From positions 5,905,878-5,969,877 of the forward strand of contig CM061139.1 of NCBI GenBank assembly GCA_030789695.1: a DNA stretch of 64,000 nt, in the 5' to 3' direction. This document shows, piece after piece, positions 22,278 to 33,618 of the stretch. This DNA comes from Scilla litardierei. Its lineage: Eukaryota > Streptophyta > Magnoliopsida > Asparagales > Asparagaceae. The notes below the pieces were generated by a model that was not told the DNA's origin, made no database searches, and was given only the letters and a program-made list of their open reading frames with translations. Position 1 is the stretch's first letter. The number at the start of each line of letters is the position of its first letter. Position numbers and translations under genes: made by a program.

Positions 22278-25200
22278 TGTTGGATCTAGATCTAAGCCTA
22301 GGGTGGGGGGAATAGGCTAATAAAAATATTCGCACACACACACGAAATCATATGCAGTTATACAACACAAATAATAAGATGCAGGGTAATAAAGATAGCA
22401 CAGAGTGCACAACAGATTTATCCTTGTTCGGTCGTCCCAACGACCTACTAAAACCCCAAAGCAAATACAGTTGGGTTTTATAGACCCTCAGGGCACAAAT
22501 CTATGCTCGTCCTATGTCGGATGGAGTGTAGAAAGAAAAGAACGCAGCGAAAAATTAGATTCGTTAAACTATTTTAACGAAGCCCAGAGGTTCAAGACCC
22601 TTAGACAGGATCTTTGCCGAATTGGGGTGGATCTGACCATCCCAAGAAGGATTTAAACTACTGAGATTAAATTAAATGAAAGCTAATTAAATTCATATAC
22701 CCAGAACCTTGCCTTGGAACAGGCAAGGTATACAGTACCATCTTTCGAGCCGCTCCCTGTCTCATGACGAACCGCTCCTCGAACTGCTCCGTGTTCCGAG
22801 GCGAGCAATCCTCTTGTCGTCGAGCCAACCACGCGTCGAAGAAAGTTTCACCTGAGTGAGAACCTTCGCCAAGATTTCGGATCGGATCCGAACCCCTTCG
22901 TTGCTTTGCTAGAGCCCTTCAGGAGTAAGGCAGAAATTATAGGGAGATGAGAATATTTAATTTAAGCTTAGATTTGAGCGTGCTCCAACATTTTTGGGAG
23001 CCGCTCAGATCTAGAGCTTGGGACGAGTTTAGAGGAGGGGAGCAGACCCCTATTTATATAGGCGGCTGACCCCCTCCCCTTTACTCCACTTCTGATATGG
23101 GACTAAAGTTTGGAGTTAATAAATCAAGTTAGTTTGCCTTAGCAAAAGGCCAAACTTCCATGAATTTTAACTCCCTCGTAGTTGAGCTTCACGATTGATA
23201 CAATATAACAAATCGTAGGGCGTTCAACAGTGAACGCGTAGGAAAAAACGGCGAGCCAATCGGAGTCCATTTGACCCCTCAATTGATCACCCAAAGATCA
23301 GCCTAAAACTTGATTTTCATCCAAAATCAGCCGTCATCCAAAATTCTGTACTGAGGGTTCGAAATCCTAGGTGTGGGCCCACTGCCCAGCCAGCCAGCCT
23401 AGCAGGTTACCTGGGCGTTGCCCAAGCCTGTGCCTAGCGCCCAGGTTCCTAGCACCAAGGGCGCCCAAGCGCATGGGCCTGGGCCCACTCCCAAGCCCAA
23501 GGCGCCTGCCCTGGGCGCCTGGGCGTCCTGGGCGTCAGATGCCAGGCGCCCAGGGCGCCTGGGCCTGGCCGCCCAGGCCGTCGCATTGGCCGCCCGGGCC
23601 TGGGCGCCTGGGCCTGGTGCCCAGTGCACCCTGGCCCAGGCTGCCTGGCCTTGGCTGTTTTGGGCTGACCCTTGCCCAGTTTGGGTATGGGCAAGGCCTA
23701 TTGTGCCTTTTAGACGGTTTTGAGCATATCTTTTGCATTTGGCGTCCGATTTGAACGACGTTCGAACATGTGTATACACCGGGACGTTCCCATCTTACAA
23801 GTAACATTTTCCTTGCGTTTATCTTATTAAATAATGTCGTAAACAATTTACGACACATTTAACTCAGTTTGCATCATATGCAAAATAGTCCATATCTAAG
23901 CTTAAAATTATCATTTGCATCAAATGCAATTTTCTATCCCTTGCATCAAATGCATATTCTCCCTAATGTTTCTACCTATTACTAGACGAAGTTCACACTC
24001 TGTGTGAGACCCTACAGCCTGACTTTACTACAGGTTGGGCTCGAAGCCCTATACGGCAGTGACCACGAGCAGCAATTGACATCCTTGTTTCAGTATCATA
24101 ATTATGTGGTTAACTCATCGACATGAGTATTGTCGGGACTACCCTGACTGTATCCGTGATGAATTCCACTGTTATAGTCTCTTCGTCTAAACTATGTCGT
24201 TTAGTTCAAGCCTAGGGTACGGTCAAACTGTCAACCCCAATAACTTGAAGTCGGTTAGTTTCCATCGATCTTTAGTCAAATAATGTTGAAAACTTCCAAA
24301 ATACTCTGGCCAGAGTTTTTGCTAAAGACCAAATTAACACTACGACACTAACTCCCATTGACAGGGAGAGACAAATCCTATCTTGGTCATTACTCTCCTT
24401 GCACGCGTCAAATGTCACCCAACCAAAGACCTTTCGACAGCCCTAGCCTCGAAGCTAGGTCAGAGATCTAAGTGACACCGTTCACGTACATATTTGTACA
24501 ATGACCTCAAGTCAAAGACCAACTTGCCTATCATCACTAAGAGTTATCATTGAAAGATTTGTCAATCATAATCATATGAGAACTCTTGTGGGCCGTTCAG
24601 TGAACTCATTCTCCAATGAGCACCTGTGTCTCGTCTTTGACTTCGCCAAGTCAAACGATCATGTGATCATCGTCACCGCTATACGGTGAAGACTAAGACA
24701 CAATGGTCTATCCGATGTTTTGACATCCTTTTCTCGAAACAACTATGACCACGAACCCTTTTAGACTTCTGCTACAGACGGTAAAGCATTTCACCATGAT
24801 CGAGATACTCATCTCGATACATGTTTTACATTGCATTAATTCTTAAGACTTTACCTAAGTTAATTTCTAATGATAACTACATTAGGATTTGACTTAGATA
24901 AATTCTTACCATACAACTTACTGTAATTTTGAACAAGATGTTTGTATAGATACACGGAGATAAATTGCCTCGAGGGCATACATCTCGCAACAGATACTAG
25001 CAATAATATGTTACTGGGTACAACTACAATGAGCTACGAGCCCCAACTCAACTCTCACCGAGTTCGTACCGCACTCCCAAAAGTGCTAAACACTATCAAT
25101 CTAGTAAATGCTCTCTCTTGACAAGCCATAACTTGTCAAGACTATCTTGTCTAGACCCAACTAGATAAGACCCTAAAAGAATGAAATAAGTAACCTAAAA

Positions 25201-25309
25201 ATATCGAAACACCAAGTACATGAATATAAAGTAATAAGAGTTTAGAAAAGCTCAGTTTGTTTCGGTATGTCATCTCTGTCAATCAGCTCTGGTCAGATCT
25301 AGTCTAACA
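22278..25309 (-). repeat. Long Copia-type LTR, possibly solo
   Basis: Read on minus it starts TGTTAGACTAGATC at 25309, carries a GC-rich palindrome array (23371-23700), a TATATAAATA box (plus 23051-23060) and a leader, and ends near CCCCCCACCC...CCAACA at 22278. No primer site is seen on the left and no polypurine tract on the right, so a solo LTR is likely. Flanks GAGTT and GGATG do not match, so borders may be off by some bases or a recombination has occurred. Confidence 0.55.
23371..23700. promoter_or_regulatory. GC-rich array of GGCGCC-centred palindromes
   Basis: Dense alternating GCCCAGGCGCC and GGCGCCTGGGC strings, many centred on the perfect palindrome GGCGCC, in otherwise AT-rich DNA. 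It is upstream (minus sense) of the TATA box at 23051-23060. The ORFs across it on both strands are Pro/Ala/Gly low complexity and are not genes. Confidence 0.55.
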
Positions 25310-27010
25310 GGATGTAGTCTCCAATCCCGCGTCCCTCTCAGTCTCCTTGGATGTCACGGCTAGCCCCAAGGGTGTGCATGATGGTTCGGCTACCCATAGT
25401 TCAAGTGTGCAATGTCGGCAATGAGATGACTTAGCAAGTCAGGATGGCATACAAGAACTAGGGTCGACAGTGAGATGACTTAGCAAGTCAGGATGGCACA
25501 CAAGAACTAGGGTCGGCAGCCCCTTGATGGCGTGGGTCGTCAATGCTAGGATGGTTGTGCATGTGCAGCTTCAAGCAATGTCAGTAATGATGATGTGCGG
25601 GGCTTGCAGTAGTCGGATGTAGTAGCTGGCTAGGGTCGACAATGCCTCTTGTGCATGGGTCGATAAGCAACAAGTGTCTTTGATGTCACGGGTCAGCAAC
25701 TGAAGATGGCTCAGCACTTGAGCTCGGTTAGCAGCATAGATTACTGGAGCTTGCCTGGGTCGCCAAGAGATAGATGGTGCCCTCAACTATGGGTCGGAAT
25801 CCCCTTGGCTCTTGGAGGCAGTTTAGCCGGCAGTGTTGATGGCTCTGTAGGTCAATGGGTCGGTAGCATCAGATTTTGTAGATGTAGCTCGGCCACCCAA
25901 CTTAATGGTGCGGTAGTTGCAAGGTGATGCGTGAGTCGTTACCACCCCTTTGTGTGAGTTTGTTCGAGCGGCAGTCCACTGGTCAGTAAGCAGCTGCATG
26001 TGTTGCTCAGTCGTCAAAGAAATGAGCTTGGGCTGCTCATCTGTTTGGCAATCACCAAGTTAAGGAAACGTCAATACTCAAAGAATCTAATCAATAAAAC
26101 AAGTGAACGGAAATGAATTGGCTTCCCTTTTGGAATTTGTGCCTTGTCCTCTTGTGCCTTTGATGAGAGCTTGTTGTAGCTAGATCCTTGGAGAGTTTTG
26201 GCATGGGATTCAAAACTTGCGACAGAGCTTGGGTTTCAAAAATTTTGACAGTGAATGAGTTTCAAAACTTGCGGCAATGAAGGTCAAATATTTCAGCTCC
26301 TTTTTCTTGTGAAGCTTGTGGACTTGTTGATGGTTGAGGGATTTGAAGATTATGGCTTGGATAAAAGGAGTTTCTTTATGTTACATCTTGGAGAACAAAA
26401 AACAATAAGGAAGAGCTTTAGTCTTAGGGTTTGTTGACTTGTGTATCTTTGTGTTGTTGGCTGTATGATAGGTTCAAGCTAGGATTGTGGCAATGGGAGT
26501 TTGAAGATTACAGCTATTTGGTCTTTGCTAGGGCTTTGCTTTGACCGGCTACTCTCTCCTTGATTTTTTGCTTTGGCCTCAATGGTGCTTCCCTTTGGAT
26601 GGAGGGTTTAAATAGGAGTAGATGGAGATCTATGGCTTAAGGAGAATCCCCTAGGAATGGGGATTTGATTCAATCACAATTGAATTTGTATATAGATTTG
26701 AGATTTGAATTAAATTCAAATGTGAATATAAGTTGAAATGGGATTTGCTTTCGAGTATGAAATTGATTTGTGAGGATCTCATCAAATCCCAAAGATATTT
26801 GAATTAATCACCATTGAATTTCCTCCTTATCTCTCCATCTTTGACCAAGTCCAAATTGCAAATGAATTGCAATTTCTCCATCACTTTGACTAAGTCCCCC
26901 TTTGAGTTTTTACGAGCTTGCCACTCCTGAAAACACTTAGCACACACATCAAATCGTTCACACACATTTGTTATCATCAAACATGAAGTCATCGATCATT
27001 GTATCCAACA
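25310..27010 (-). repeat. Copia 3' LTR on minus strand, left border uncertain
   Basis: On minus it starts TGTTGGATACAATG at 27010, right after a polypurine tract (CAAAAGGTGGAGAT, plus 27011-27024), and has a TATTTAAACC box (plus about 26607-26617). The left end at about 25310-25313 is only where another LTR begins. The section 25340-25990 has many irregular GGGTCG(A/G)CA strings whose nature I do not know. Confidence 0.5.
25422..25519 (+). repeat. Tandem repeat, 2 x 49 bp
   Basis: TGAGATGACTTAGCAAGTCA starts at 25422 and at 25471, with nearly identical sequence through to the next GGGTCG string. Confidence 0.85.
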
Positions 27011-27207
27011 ATCTCCACCTTTTGATGATGACAACCAATATAAGTTTTGAGCAATAACGATCCAAATAATATCATCGTGACATGTGTGTGTGAAGTGTGA
27101 TGATGGATGAAATAATACAAATACACTGTTATGCAATGATGTTCAACATGTATGCATGCTCCCCCTATATTCATGCCCCCCCTGAACACATATTCATTTA
27201 GCACAAT
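27011..27207 (-). other. 3' internal remnant of a minus-strand Copia
   Basis: Non-coding. On minus it has three purine-rich tracts, two (GGGGGGCATG and AGGGGGAGCA types) upstream of the terminal one beside the LTR. It is cut at about 27207 by a different LTR-like sequence. Confidence 0.5.
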
Positions 27208-28622
27208 TGTTGCGGGGTGGAACTCGCGTACAATGAATTTGTATTAAGGGAAACCAAGGGCACGATGGTTATGTTGATGATGGGATTAAGGTAGGCTATT
27301 TAACAGGTGATTAGTGGGATGATGAGGCTAAGCTTGTTGCAGAACCTGACCACAGTATCGAATCCGGTAAGACATGATGAAGGGACCGAACTGCTTAGGT
27401 TGAGGGCGAGCACGGCCGGGGGGACGAGATGGCCTGCGCAAGGAGCAACTCGTTAGAAAGGCCAGGTTGGGGTCCAACCCTTAGCCTCTCTGATGCCTAA
27501 GTCAGTAATAGGACTTAAAGCAGGGGCTAGGCACGCAGGTCGGACTGAAGGTGAGTCGACCATACGTGACGAGCTATGAGTGGAAGAACAAATATATGGA
27601 CGACCTTTGCTCTTGTGTTTGAGTAATAAGATTGAGAGTAAATTTTCCAACCCCTTCACCAATGGAAGCGATGGGGTATTTATACCTGACTGGAGGCGGT
27701 TAGGTAGGGCTGACCTGGCATGCTGACTCGACGTATTGAGCTGGCCCCATTGTCAGCGGAAGCTTCAGACGAGGATGTCGGGAACATGAGTGTCAGCCAT
27801 GCTTTTGTCAGATGGCACAACGGTCAGGGGCGCTTTTATCAGGGTGTCAGCGCCGAAAGCATTAAGTGTCAGACAGTGCAGCGGCCAGGGGGTGCTTTGT
27901 TCGATGGTCAGGCGGCGTAAGTGTCAGTAGCGTCCTTGTACTAGGTTGTTTATCGTGTCCGATGTGCCAAGGAACCGTTGGAGTGCCTCTCGGGGGCGTG
28001 GGCCCGCGACGGGTCACCGGTCCGGTACGGATGGAGGACAAGCGGTCTGGACGTGCACTTGCATGCTGATCCTGGCGAACCGGGGGAGAATGGGTGCGCA
28101 TCCCACTAGGGGTCATGCTGGGGTGGGCCCCTATCAACGTCCAAGGAGGAGTGCGCCCTTATCCCATTCTTGGCATTCTCCAGGATCGACAGGCGCCCTG
28201 TGGGCCTCTGAGGTTCGGGCGTGGAACGCCCTGTCATCGGGCCAGCCGCCCATCAGGAGGAAGGGGTGAACTGGCTGGGTGTTACGACGGCTTGGGAGGA
28301 AAAGTCAGACTATCACGTTCTTCATGTCGTAGCAATTGTCCCCGGCATTCGAGCTTGAGGAGGGGGCCCGGTTCAGCTCGGATGACGTATCACCTCCCAT
28401 CTCCGAAGAAGGTAACCCGGATCTTGCTATGTGTGTGGGCACGGCAGCTGGGGTCTCAGGGTTCCTGCCCCAATAGCCATTATTACGATTTGAAAGTGTG
28501 GTGGAAGTTGATGCGTCTCCGCCATTGGACGGGTGACGCGTGGTTGAAATGACTGTCACGGCAGCCGAGGCGTCAGAGGTGCGTCGATGGACGCCACATG
28601 GTGGTGCGACGACGGTCGGGAT
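27208..28622 (-). repeat. Probable Ty3/gypsy LTR on minus strand, borders uncertain
   Basis: GC-richer than its surroundings. The minus strand has a GTATAAATAC box (plus about 27677-27686), with a stretch beyond it in which TGTCAG-type strings recur about eight times (27745-27930). No ORF makes sense. Assignment to gypsy rests on composition and the lack of Copia ends; it could be something else. Confidence 0.35.
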
Positions 28623-29020
28623 TGTTGAGTATTGATTCCCAGATTTGGTTTTGATGATGAACAAACATAAATATCATGAACTAACTCTTTGTGAGCGCAG
28701 TTATGGAGATCGTCGCCAAAATTCTATGAACATCAAAAGCGACATCTCAAGACTTCTCAAAGCACATGATCGAGTGCCTGAAGCTTCGTTGAAGCTAAAG
28801 GAGCATCATTGAAGTCAAGAGATTCGGATTGAAGCTTTGAAGAAGGTTCGTCAAGTTTAATTTATAGTCTTCTAGCTTCTTTTCATAGAATGTTAAGCCT
28901 TGAGTAGGTCTTACATGATTATCTTCATAACGCTCATATCTTAGAGCTAGGATTATCTTAGAAGCCCATAGAAACTTTCCCGAAGCTTCGCGCTTCATTT
29001 CGTGGCTTCTTGTGCATCTT

Positions 29021-29546
29021 AGTTGGTTCAAAAAGAAGAACCAACCGACTAGATTGTCATCTAGTCGGTCAATAATCCTTCTTGAACCGACTAGATCTCC
29101 TTGCTCAATTCAGCATCTTCACTGTTGACCAATTAGTCGGTCCAAGAAGGTTCACTGACCGACTAGTTATCAAACTAGTCGGTTAGGAATCCTTCTTAGA
29201 CCGACTAGTTATAACTTCATTTCTCAGCCTGAGCTACTGTTTACAGTTAGTCGGTCTAAGAACAACTATCAACCGACTAGTTGTGAAACTAGTCGGTTGG
29301 AATTTGTTCTTAGACCGACTAGCTCTCTTTGAATTCAGCCTATTGTATTTCAACTCTTAGTCGGTCAAAGAACACTCACCGACCGACTAGTTGTCAAACT
29401 AGTCGGTTGGCAAGTCTTCTTAGACCGACTAGTTCTATACTTCCTGAATTCTTCTTATTGGCTGTGAACCAGTTAGTCGGTCCAAGTTGAATCACCGACC
29501 GACTAGTTGCAAATCTAGTCGGTTAGTGATCCTTCTTAGACCGATT
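29021..29546. promoter_or_regulatory. Five AGTCGGT/ACCGACT cassettes, spacing 23-19-23
   Basis: Each cassette has four 7-bp sites in the order AGTCGGT, ACCGACT, AGTCGGT, ACCGACT. Starts: 29021, 29044, 29063, 29086; 29135, 29158, 29177, 29200; 29249, 29272, 29291, 29314; 29359, 29382, 29401, 29424; 29475, 29498, 29517, 29540. Spacing is exactly 23, 19, 23 in all five, with one-base site variants at 29021 and 29540. Distances between cassettes vary (110-116), and the 16-base spacers differ in sequence. The array ends about 70 bp before TATA. I read it as a binding platform for a multimeric protein. Confidence 0.85.
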
Positions 29547-29615
29547 AGACTGCTTCAGAAATAGATCCGTTGGAGCATTAAATGCACGAATTTTCCCTAT
29601 CTCTCCTCTCTATCC

Positions 29616-29623
29616 TATATAAT
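29616..29623 (+). promoter_or_regulatory. TATA box of the element III LTR
   Basis: TATATAAT downstream of the cassettes, followed by a leader with TTCATAGCATTCAAG, similar in style to the element II leader. Confidence 0.6.
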
Positions 29624-30352
29624 CTTGAGATGCTTCTTCATAGCATTCAAGTCTGCCATTATTGAGTTGTTAGAGATCAAAGAGAGATCATTTAATTCTC
29701 ATTCCAAGCTCACTCATTTTTTACAAGAATCTCTCCATCACTCTTATTCCTCAAGAGAGATTCTCATTGATTGTGAGCCATTCAAGCCAAGAGCTTGATT
29801 CAAGGTCACCAACTCCATCCTAACCTTCGATCGTTGTTCATCTTCTTGGAGCTAGGGTTTGGTGACATTCTCTTCCTCAACATCCTCCTTGCCCTAAAAT
29901 CGTAAGTTTACCAAGGCATAGGATTTTGTCGGTAAGCATTTTATTGTTTCATATTTACTTTGTTATTAAGTTTATCTCTCGGTTGTGAAAGTTGTGTGTG
30001 ATCCCGGTTTATGGGAGTCACATTTTCTTCTGTGTATGATTTGATCTTGTAGAGGTTTTCTACAAGAATTTCATAGTGCAAATTTGAGTTAGAGGTTTCT
30101 AACTCAAGTAGCTGGAGGGGATCCGGGTGTTTGGGACGTAGGATCACCAGGAACAAGTCGGGGAGACTTGGGTGGATCCGAACCCGTTATATCGCTTTGT
30201 TTGCATTGTCTTTTATTGTTGTCACATTCTCATTCCGCATTGTTGGTTGAGTTTGCACGATAATTAGGAATTATCTTCTTGATTATTTTAAAGTACTATT
30301 CACCCCCCCCCCCCCTCTAGTACTTGTGCAGTAGCTATCAGGGCATTACATT

Positions 30353-30365
30353 TGGTATCAGAGCC
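30353..30365 (+). other. Primer binding site, element III
   Basis: TGGTATCAGAGCC, the standard initiator Met tRNA site of plant Copia elements, two bases after the LTR. Confidence 0.92.
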
Positions 30366-30377
30366 AAGTTCATAGCT

Positions 30378-31849
30378 ATGTCTACCAACGACAAGTCCAC
30401 CTCCAGACTATAGCACCTTCAGGAACCGTGAAGGAGCTTCTTCGGTGATGGATGGACACTCCTCAACTAGGCCTCCCTTCTTCAACGGTACCAATTATGG
30501 GTACTGGAAATGTCGGATGAAAACGTTCCTCCGGAGCACTTCACTATGGAGAGCTACGTTGACGGAGTATGTCGAGCCCACCGAACCTGACTTCACGAAG
30601 TGGACTACCGCGGAGGTCGCCACGGAGGTAAACAATGCCAAGGAAATGAATGCCTTGCAATGCGCGTTGTAGCCAGAAGACTTCAACAAGATATGCACAT
30701 GTAAGAGTGCATATCAAATCTGGAACTCACTCCTCATCTTGCATGAAGGAACGAGTAGGGTAAGAGACTCCAAACTCACTGTTGTAAATAAAGATTACGA
30801 ATTATTTCATATACAACAGGGTGAGAAGATGAAGGAGTACTATGCTCGCTTCGTTGACATTACCAACGAGTTGGAGGCTCTTGGAAAGACCTACACCCAA
30901 AGGAGAAAGTCTCAAAGATCATTGACGGACTTCCTTCTTGTTGGGAAAAGCGTACCTTCGCCATCGAGGAAGGTAACGATATGAATAAATATACTGTCGT
31001 TCAACTAATGGGTACATTGATGTCTTATGAGGTACGCAAGGATAGTAAAATAAAGATGCAAGACAAGATGAAGTCGTACTTGAAGCAAGACGAGCCAAAG
31101 AAAAAGGCGCTTGCGATCATGGCCGCTCCATCTACTTCTACCGATGATGAAGAATCAGAAGACAAATTGGACTTAGAATCCATTGCTCTTATGGCTAAGA
31201 AGTTCAACCGATTCTTCCGGAAAGGTAATTTCAAGAACAAATCTAAATTTAGTTCTACTAATGCCTCCGCTCCTTTGTGTTTTAAATGCAACAAGACAGG
31301 ACACATGAAAGCGGATTGTCCTCAAAACAAACACAAGGAGAAGTGGAAGGCGCCCAAGTTCGACAAGTCAAAGAAGTACAAGAAAGGGTACAAGAAAGGA
31401 CTTGTCGGGACATTCACCGACTCCGACGAGGACTCCTCAAGTGGAGAGTCAGATGATGAACAAGTGGAGCAAGCACACATGTGCTTCATGGCTAGAGAGG
31501 AACATGATCAAGAATCCTCTTCCGATGAAAGCGAGGATGAACGCGATGAGGTAACAATGGATGACCTTAGATTAGCTAACGAGCAAATTTGGTCTAAGCA
31601 TTCTAAACTAATAAATAGATATACTAAGACTAAAGATGAGTTAACTAGTCTCCAAACCTCACCTAAGCCTATCGTCATCAACAACGACACCGTTGTTGAA
31701 GACTTGAGAAATGAGATTGTAAATCTCAAATCTCAACTTGAGCATGTTCATATTGAGGAATCGGATGAACGTGAGATAGCGGATTTGATTTCTCGAAACT
31801 CAACTTTGAGTATTGAGAATGAGAATCTCAAATCTCGTGTTTGTGTACT
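30378..31849 (+). pseudogene. SIRE-type gag, N-terminal part (element III)
   Basis: ATG at 30378, an early stop, then an N-terminal GTNYGYWKCRMKTFL segment, the central helical Gag region (SAYQIWN, EYYARFVDITNELEALG), a frameshift near 30905 and the CCHC zinc knuckle CFKCNKTGHMKADC at about 31280. A Lys-rich stretch, an acidic DEDSSS region and coiled-coil segments follow. The zinc knuckle binds RNA for packaging. GagPro-B enters after base 31849, and the frame resumes in register at 41152 once the insertion and one target copy are removed. Confidence 0.9.
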
Positions 31850-33424
31850 TGACGTGCGTTTATATTTTATATATTCACGCACGTTTTCTTTTGTGTTTCT
31901 CCGTATTTTTCGCCGTCCTTTATTCGTTTTCTCGTATTTTCTCGTTTTCTTTCACTTTTCTTTGTTTCTCCATGTTTGCAGGAGATTAACCACGTAGGGG
32001 ACGTTTAACGACGATATCTCAAGTCCCCGGAGCAACGGGAGGAGTCACACGTGATCCAGGGGGTCAAACGTCAAAGAATACATCTTTCAACCCCTCACCC
32101 GGTCGGTTGGTCATCTCTAACCGATCGGGTGATGCACGCGTGCACCACCCGGTCTCAGCCGGAGCTCAAGTGAAAGTCACCTGACCGGTTAACAGGTCGG
32201 TTCAGCGGGGGCCTGTTCTCTGTCTTTTCGATCCAAATTCCAACCGATCGGGTGACTCTCACCCGATCGGTTCATCTGTAGCTGATGCTGAGGAGCTGAA
32301 GACACGGGCACCCAACCGATCACTTCACCCGATGGCGCCAAGATCCAACCGGTCACTCCAAGAACTCACCCGACCGGTTCATATGACCGGGTGAAAGCTC
32401 GCCGTTTTCTGTTCATTATCTGTAACGGGTCACCCGATCGGTTGACTTGTCAACCGATCGGGTGATACGAGAGTCTATAAATAGAACCCCTAGGGTTCCA
32501 GAAACGGGGGAGCTGCTAGTTTTTACTGTTTTCTCCTATTGTGACGGCTGTAATTTCTGTTCTTTTGTAAGTTGTCGGATCTTTCTCAAACTTTAGTATT
32601 GTCTTAATTACTCTATTACTTCCGCATTCCAATCGTCTGATTATGATTCCAACGGTTCATTTTTATTTAGATCGCTTTTTAATGAATTTTTGTGAGTAGT
32701 TCCCAAATCTGGGATTTTAGTGGAAACCCCTTCGGGGGCTCTTCCCGATGCATCCATAGGGTTAGGAAATCGATAGGGATTAGGAATCTAACGGTTACGC
32801 GGGGTGTTTCATTGTCATCGGCAGGAAAAAGACCGCCTTTGACCGTTGGGCCAAGGGGGAATAAACTTGGCGGTTGACTCCCTAGCCATAGCTCACGCCC
32901 TTAGCGTAGACGCCGAATCCTAGCACGCGGGCGGCAGGATGAGACGTTGGGAGTTATCGTTGCGAGCTTAGTGCTCCCGGAATCGATCAGTGTTAATAGA
33001 CACGGGAGTGCCCACTGATCGAATCCGGGAAGTCCGGTGTATCATCCTGGGCACCGACCGGAATATCGGGCCCATGGGATGCCGGTACCACTTTCTGAGG
33101 CAACGTCTCACCATTAGACCCTAATTCTGATCGCTATCCTATCCGTAGGTCGTATCGGGGAGAGTCGCTCGTTGGAGTGGAAACCAAGGTCCCGGGTTTA
33201 TTTTCTTATTGTTCATACCTCGAATTCATATATCATGACAACCATCTACCGATTCAGGCTAGCTCGCCCACGGGGTGATTTTGGTCCTCCTTGACACAAG
33301 CACATCCTAGCCTCCCTGTGTTCGACCCCCAAGCCACACTACAACACCGTGCGCTTGCGGTTACAAATATTTTAAACCCCTTGCCTGCCACGCGGCCACG
33401 CGCGCGCGCGGAGGGCACCGGTCA
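31850..33424 (+). repeat. GagPro-B 5' LTR
   Basis: It starts TGACGTGCG and ends CACCGGTCA, 1575 bp, and contains the palindrome array, TATAAATA at 32476-32483, and a long R/U5. Its U5 end (GC-rich, CGCGCG) is unlike that of GagPro-A, although the upstream parts match. Confidence 0.95.
32099..32483 (+). promoter_or_regulatory. LTR promoter of GagPro-B: CCGATCGG array plus TATA
   Basis: Perfect CCGATCGG cores start at 32121, 32244, 32263, 32434 and 32454, with variants (CCGGTCGG, CCGACCGG and others) between. Adjacent starts are mostly 19-22 bp apart, with some at 12-13. The last core is 22 bp before TATAAATA (32476). The 3' LTR has the same set near 39840-40200 with a few base changes. Confidence 0.8.
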
Positions 33425-33430
33425 AGTTTA

Positions 33431-33448
33431 TGGCGCCGTTGCCGGGGA
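33431..33448 (+). other. Primer binding site (Asp tRNA), GagPro-B
   Basis: TGGCGCCGTTGCCGGGGA, six bases after the LTR, is the perfect Athila/Tat-type Asp-tRNA site. Confidence 0.92.
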
Positions 33449-33618
33449 ACGCAACGTGCTTGTTATTTCAGGATCTCTTGAGCCCTAGTGTCTAGCTCTC
33501 ATCCCTACCCCGCGATAATTTGCGCATTCTCCTTTTTCCTTTTTATTTTTCTTATTTTTATTTCTTATTTTATCTGTTTCTCTCCCAATTGTCGCTTCAC
33601 GGGTGTTTGTTGTTTTTC

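Larger units (their letters stand above)
28623..30350 (+). repeat. Element III 5' LTR
   Basis: It starts TGTTGAGTATTGATTCCC and ends GGGCATTACA next to the primer site, 1728 bp. The start and the CTATTCACCCCC tract near the end resemble element II. It carries five four-site cassettes (29021-29546) and TATATAAT at 29616-29623. The left flank GGGAT cannot be compared with the right flank, which is outside the window. Confidence 0.85.

Noticed and set aside
23371..23858. Several Pro/Ala/Gly ORFs on both strands
   Set aside because: Produced by the GC-rich palindrome array; no domain and equal openness on both strands.
22278..25309. Complete Copia element at this place
   Set aside because: No gag or pol between the ends, no primer site or polypurine tract, and flanks do not match; kept only as a possible solo LTR.
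27720..28552. ORFs in the GC-richer segment 27208-28622
   Set aside because: Overlapping frames on both strands without motifs; the segment has a TATA box and repeat strings typical of an LTR.
29021..29546. CRISPR array
   Set aside because: Regular spacing of short repeats, but the repeats are 7-9 bp inverted sites in a plant LTR, with spacers of 8 and 16 bp and no Cas genes.
32692..32877. 61-residue ORF repeated at 40412 and (minus) 51069
   Set aside because: It recurs only because it lies in the GagPro LTR; changes between copies do not look codon-aware, and it overlaps R/U5.
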